Source: Lamellibrachia columna
Lineage: Eukaryota > Annelida > Polychaeta > Sabellida > Siboglinidae
DNA: 64,000 bases
Reading direction: 5' to 3'
Assembly: GCA_963662155.1 (NCBI GenBank)
Contig: OY759265.1
Span: 7,543,338-7,607,337 of the forward strand
Shown here: piece by piece, positions 58,709 to 64,000 of the stretch
How positions within the stretch are numbered: the first letter of the stretch is position 1
How the letters are laid out: every line of letters begins with the position of its first letter
Program-made: the position numbers and the translations under genes
The notes under the pieces: model-generated
Databases searched by the model: none
What the model was told of the DNA's origin: nothing
Seen by the model: only the letters and a program-made list of their open reading frames with translations

Positions 58709-60508
58709 GAGATCCTACATATGCCACTGAATCCAGGTCCATCAGAATCCAATAAATATTTACCACATTACACCAGTGGTGCAGGGCTTCCACTTGCTGC
58801 TTCATGCAAGAACATGATGGGGATACACATTTAGGTAGAGAGTCAGAAGCCGTCTGCCAAAAGGAATCCCAATAATCCCAAACTTAACAGGTCATGGTCA
58901 ACCGTTCAGAAAGGCCTCAGTCCCTAGATCTGTCAGATACCAGCAGGTCCCATCAAAGCCTTTACCAAAATGATCATTCCCAGAGGTCTTGCTGCATTTA
59001 TAAGGTGGTTATCTCCCGACTGTCTAGTAAGATTGCCAATTCTGCTTTCGTCTATAGTGCAGCATTATGGCTTTCTCTCAGAGAACAACATCACAAAGCA
59101 ACCCAACGTGTTGTCATTAGCAGCTGTGAGACATAATTATGTCCTAACGAACACAACCACCTGAAATTCACATGATTAATTCAGTGCTAAATAAAACCTA
59201 TTTAAAGGTGTGTAAGCGAGAGGCATTGTTTGCAGGGCTTCCAAAATGTTCTTCAGGCTATAAATAAAGTATTGTTATTGTAAATAATAAAATTATAATT
59301 TTGACTAGAATTCTTCTTGCATGATGTAAACTGATTAATTCATTAAACAAGTACCTGACCAGGTCATTGCACAATCATGGATTCACTGTTTCTCTTCTGG
59401 CATTTACGTTATAAGAACTGATGAAATGAGCTAAAAACAATAGCCCTGTTGGAAGCCAACAATGGTACGAATTCCTAGAAAACACAAAAAAGACATTAAC
59501 AAGACATTTTCTTGAAGGAAAGTGGCACTTCGCTTGGCAAGACTAGAAAGCAACAATCACGAAATCAATACATTGATGGTCTCATATTCAATATAACGTT
59601 GGTTTTATGGCAATATAGATGGTCTCAGATGCCATGTCAGACTGTTATTGTGTTCGTTAGTCACTGACTGCGTGAAACCTTATTGGCTAAAACAGCACCC
59701 TAAGCTAGAGAGAGCTCTAGTGACATGCAGGCCTGGTGATATGCAAGGTTGGTCAAACATCCCTCACTTCTAAGACCTCACGATCATCTCCACTGGTCAC
59801 ATTTGGCACCATTTCCTGCCTCTGAGTGATTTATAAGCCAAGTACTCCAAGTGAGAAGCTGGACTAATTTTAGTGTCAATCAGTTCACTCTCACAACAGT
59901 TTTCAATAAAATAAATATTTATTGACTATAAATTATGCACAATTTTACTAAGTTTATTGTCACTAAGTTCACCTTCTTACGCCACATGCAGAAATAAAGT
60001 TGATATGGTGAAACTATTTCGTAAATTTTTCAGAAATTTTATGTAAGTTAAATTGTTCAGCTGCATAATGAAATAAATGTTTATTGACTGTAAAATGTGG
60101 AAAAATGTCCAATATGCCATTCATCCTCAGATGGTGCATGGCAAATGTATTTTACCATTTCAATGATGCCCCCAATCAGCCACAACATAATTTTTATTAC
60201 CAATAATATAATTTACATTTTAGCCAAACTGAATAAACAGATTTCCAGCAGATAGCTAAAAAAGTAAAAAAAGTAAAAAATAAAATGACAAATGCCTTCA
60301 TAAAAATGTTAGCTCTGCATATAAACCACAAAGACGTGTTTTAACATCAATTTTGTTTGTGGAGTTGCCTATATTTTAATAATAATTATTAGTTTATTTT
60401 TGTCAAGAACTTTTTCTCACATTTGTAGATGATTTGTATACTAAAAGTGAAGTTTTAGACAAGTGATGATGGACTATGAAAGCTACCCCGTTACCAGCTG
60501 TGCTTAGC
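58709..60508. other. no gene recognised
   Basis: AT-rich. An 80-codon plus frame (58894-59136) has no recognised domain. aaataaatrtttattgact occurs twice (about 59910 and 60070), a short dispersed duplication. Confidence 0.45.
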
Positions 60509-60553
60509 AAAATATATTAACAAAATATATTAACAAAATATATTAACAAAATA
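60509..60553. repeat. 13-bp AT-rich tandem repeat
   Basis: About 3.5 copies of caaaatatattaa. Confidence 0.92.
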
Positions 60554-62344
60554 TGTACATAAAGTATTTACTTCGCTAAATTGCATCAGTAGAAAAAAGT
60601 TAAAAAAAGAAACATGTCACTGCAAGAAAAATTATTGAAGAGTTTCTAGCAAACCAACACACTTTTTTGCAACATTTCTGCAATGTCAAAAAGGTAATTG
60701 AAAGAAATAATTATTTCGCCTACAGAAGTGGTGGGAAAGCGAAAAGTGAACATGTTGGTGATGGACAGAAATCACAGCAAAAAGGGCAGAAATTTATCAT
60801 AAGTTTGGCCTTTAAAAATGCTAAATTTACTGAGTTGAAACAGACCTGATTTATCATTGATGTATACAAAAAAACAGACGGTTATGGTTAGAGCTGAGCT
60901 TGAAGAAATGGAGTCAAAGAAACAAGCGTGTTAACATACCCTCTTGGTGGTGCTAACAGCTGTTAATCTGGTGCTGCACTTCCACAACAAGTGGTAAAAA
61001 AAACAACCCTTTGAAATAAACACACGTTTTCATTAGCACCCCTGTTGGTGATAAATGGTCTGGCACCTTGAGCCAAAGTCCAAAAAGTGGCACAAATTTG
61101 CCCTAAAATTGGAACAGATTCCATATGTTGTTCCTTGTGACGAGATGTACAGACAACAGTTCTGAAGTATAAAATGTGTTGACTCAAAGACACTATTGCT
61201 TTTCCGCAAGTGACTGGACTGGACTGGAAGCTAAACTATGCTAATCGACACCAGATATGTGTCAGAGTTCCAGACAAATCTTCTGCCAATAAAACATGAC
61301 AGCTTTGCCCAAACATTCAGGGAGCTTTCCCAGTTTTTGGAACGCTCACACACAGACCAGCATGGCAGTGCATGCACACAAGCATGCATGCATGCACACA
61401 CATACAATTTTACATTCACAGTTACAGTGGTGTATTTAGGGGGCCATTGGACTATGGTCCCTTTTGGCTCTAATTTTATTTTTGGATGTAACTTGTTGCG
61501 CTACTACATAATAAACTGACATAACTAAGGTTGGTTCTCCTTTGGCTCCCATTGCAAGATCCTAGATAGCCACTGCATAGTTATATGCACCAGTGCCCAT
61601 ATACACTGTATGTCTCCAACCGACCTCCAGTGGCCGCAAACCCCGTCAATCTCAGCATTTCTGTAATCAAAATCTAAAATCTGCCATCAATAAACTGAAC
61701 TTGATATCTCTGTTGTTAAATGTTGAAAATTGCAAGTCACAGACCAAGGCATCACATGTATGGGAGAACCATGACATGTGTACACAATTAATGACTGAGC
61801 CCATCATAAATCTGATGCCAGCAATGACGCAATAAACACCAAAAAATTAATTAACCATGATCTTGATCCTCTCATTGGTTGAGCCAGGAAACGTGCAAAA
61901 AGCCCCGAAATTGGAGATATAATTAATGTTTCCTGTTACGTTGGCCTTATCTGCGGCATGCATACGAAGGGATTAAATATCTCCCATGGTTCCTGGATGC
62001 AGTACCTATAATATAACAGGAAAATGTCACTGCTCTCTGAAGAAGAAATGACAGATTTGATGTATGGTGAGACCGAGACATACACAGGAGACCCATGGCA
62101 GAACGAAATACAATCAATAAGCGAGAAAAATCAAAAAGGTTTGCATGACTGGAAGTCATATGTCATCCAGCTGTCAAAGAATGAAAGAATGCACACAAAC
62201 CGAAGGCAACCAGTATTCAATTGAAGCAACCAAATTTAATGCAGCAATTAGATTATCAATAAAAAAAATCTTGGTTTCTTTTTCCTCTATTCCGCCTTTA
62301 ACTTGAAATTAACCTTATCGACCAGCAACACTGCATTTTGGTTA
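60554..62344. other. no gene recognised
   Basis: AT-rich unique sequence. A short gcatgcatgcac run lies at about 61372-61400. Frames up to 93 codons carry no motif. Confidence 0.45.
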
Positions 62345-62460
62345 GCTGTTGAAGCCATCCATCAACGCGAGCAATCCATCTTATCTTAAGATGGATGGTT
62401 TTTCGAAGTCAAGTATGAACTTTGTTCTTTCCTCTATCAGAAATCATTTATTAATCAAAA
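62345..62460 (-). repeat. dispersed repeat R2, copy 2
   Basis: The complement matches 58065-58165 (ttgattaataaatgatttct, gaggaaagaacaa, acttgact, gataagatggattgctc). A near-perfect hairpin atccatctta-tct-taagatggat sits at about 62369-62391, within this copy. Confidence 0.65.
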
Positions 62461-63769
62461 GTTTAAAGGTACAATGAAAGATCACTTCTCAATTTGATTG
62501 CTTTGCTTGTGTCGTTTCAGACTCATTTCACACATAAATTTAACCTATGTTGTACCGATCATGATGTGCTAGTTCATCTGTACAAATTTTTTCTTTTGTT
62601 TTGTTGAAATCAACGGGTAAGCTAATAAATCATTTTTGACCGGACACAAGTATGCACATTTTTATTAAACTGACCACCTGGTACATGTATTAATTTAAAC
62701 TATTCAAACACTATAAATATGAACATCAATGAACCTGATTCGCAATGTGCTAAATTATAAATATTCATATTAATGTCAATGCTATATAGTATGATTACAC
62801 AAATGTTATTCATATTTCATGAACTGGTGCCAATGAAAGATGGCAACTATGTTTTCTTATGTCAGGACAATTATGACACTGTAACTTTATATCTCAGCAA
62901 TATGTACATTGGTCTAATGAGCACTGTTTCTTCTACTAAATAATGTAATTTTTCAATATATATAACATTAATTTAATATATATGTTTGTGGATTCTGAGT
63001 CAGAATAAAGATCGTAATAATAATAAACATCCTGTAACTGCCCATGATCTTATAGCTAATCCTGATAAGCAAATAACTTACATTTATGCTGTCTGCTAGG
63101 ATTACAGAATGCCAACATCCACTTAATATTTATCAGGCACAATCCTGTCTTAATATCATCCAATTATGTTGTCATGTACTGGTATAAAGTTTTGTTTACG
63201 AGGCAGTATTCCGGACACCATTAATAATAATAAGTTTATTTTGAGACTGAATAGCTCGATGCAGTCTAGAGTTTATTACCAGGTGAATCTGCAGCTATAT
63301 CTGACTGTACCAGCCCGGACTGATTAATACCTGACTAGTGGATTAGGGTCAAGATATACTCCACATATCGTTAGCATGTCGATTGTCAGACATTCGAAGC
63401 CAGTGTGTGGAAAGACAAAGGTGGTGCTGGTAATCAGGAAAATGGGTTTCCCTTTGTATTAATTGCCAATAAATCAACCAGCAACCAGCACATTAAAGTA
63501 ACAGTATCTTTGTACATGTTGATGCAGCAGCTTGAGAGCTGGAACAAGATGCCATGGAGATTTGTGAAACAATTTTGTAATCAGAAAGTCGTTATTGATA
63601 CAACATTGATAATTTCTACAAAAGAAAGTAGGACTTCTTTCAGGATTTACCCAAACAATGTTACGTTCACACTCTCACAAGTAGTGTCCTGGGATACTCT
63701 CCTTAGAATATTAGCTGGTTGCAGAAGCTATAGGTACCAGCACCGAGTCTCCATTAGCAGTATCAACAG
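62461..63769. other. no gene recognised
   Basis: AT-rich. A 146-codon plus frame (63405-63845) runs into the LINE tail at its end and has no recognised domain, so it is not called. Confidence 0.45.
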
Positions 63770-64000
63770 CTTAACAAGGTTCAACAAGATTGCCATCCAA
63801 AACTGCAAGTTCCAGATAGCAAGTGGACAACAATGTTGCATTTAAATGTGTGGTTTACCCATATCAGATATCTGATAATTTCTAATTGTACTCTCCTCAG
63901 TGAGAATAAGTACTTTCTCATATCCAATCTACACTATTCTTTTACTAAAGTACTTTGTGCTTTCTAGTTTTACTATTTTATCTAAGTTTGAACACACTAT
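63770..64000 (-). mobile_element. LINE family A copy, runs off the right edge
   Basis: cttaacaaggttcaacaagattgccatcc (tail and terminus), then agatagcaagtggacaa and gtgagaataagtactttctc, then atatccaatctacact match the family A 3' end in minus orientation. It is strongly diverged, with an unrelated-looking stretch near 63840-63890. The remainder lies beyond the window. Confidence 0.82.

Noticed and set aside
58286..58834. Collagen- or elastin-like low-complexity frames
   Set aside because: 12-bp C-rich array, open on both strands; no Gly-X-Y periodicity or flanking domains.
63405..63845. 146-codon plus frame
   Set aside because: Ends inside a LINE tail in antisense; no recognised domain upstream.
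1..64000. Canonical tRNA or rRNA genes
   Set aside because: Only degenerate SINE A/B boxes were found at 24.7 and 32.0 kb; no complete tRNA cloverleaf or rRNA block was recognised by eye.

Overview
The window looks like repeat-rich, gene-poor nuclear DNA of an invertebrate animal. No prokaryotic operons, ribosome-binding sites or conserved host genes are visible. Every protein-like stretch I can assign belongs to a mobile element: non-LTR retrotransposons of at least three kinds, a P-element/THAP9-like transposase relic, and a second DDE-like transposase relic. A marine invertebrate such as a sponge would fit the mix of CR1/L2-like LINEs, tRNA-derived SINEs and minisatellites. That is inference; the species cannot be read from the sequence.

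Layout. 0-9 kb: a 48-bp repeat at the left edge, a 430-bp dispersed repeat, a G-rich minisatellite (2.75-3.99 kb), a 41-bp array that turns into a 33-bp array (4.0-4.65 kb), and a 4.1-kb array of about 115 copies of a 36-bp unit (4.73-8.87 kb). 9-27 kb: microsatellites, four copies of one LINE family with a 10-bp 3' tail repeat (family A), a second LINE with an intact 371-codon reverse transcriptase end and a hairpin in its 3' UTR (family B, 15.5-16.9 kb), a TIR element with 6-bp flanking repeats (19.7-20.5 kb), a foldback element (23.8-24.3 kb) and SINE-like copies. 27-39 kb: a P-element-like transposase pseudogene (minus strand), an LTR-like element whose TATA-bearing 38-bp segment is amplified about 19 times, an endonuclease fragment, a DDE-like transposase pseudogene and a decayed reverse transcriptase. 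40-46 kb: a 33-bp array (about 62 copies), a complete non-autonomous hAT element with an 8-bp target duplication, and a second LTR-like copy without amplification. 46-64 kb: the second 430-bp repeat copy beside another reverse transcriptase fragment, a family B copy, a 57-bp-arm hairpin, a 42-bp array (about 47 copies) interrupted by a family A tail, a 12-bp C-rich array, and a family A copy running off the right edge.

About 11-12 kb, near a sixth of the window, is tandem repeat. Several arrays have unit lengths divisible by three, so they produce very long open frames in more than one frame and sometimes on both strands. I treat those frames as by-products, not genes. The elements do not form a pathway. 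What links them is nested and sequential insertion, with local tandem amplification inside or beside them.
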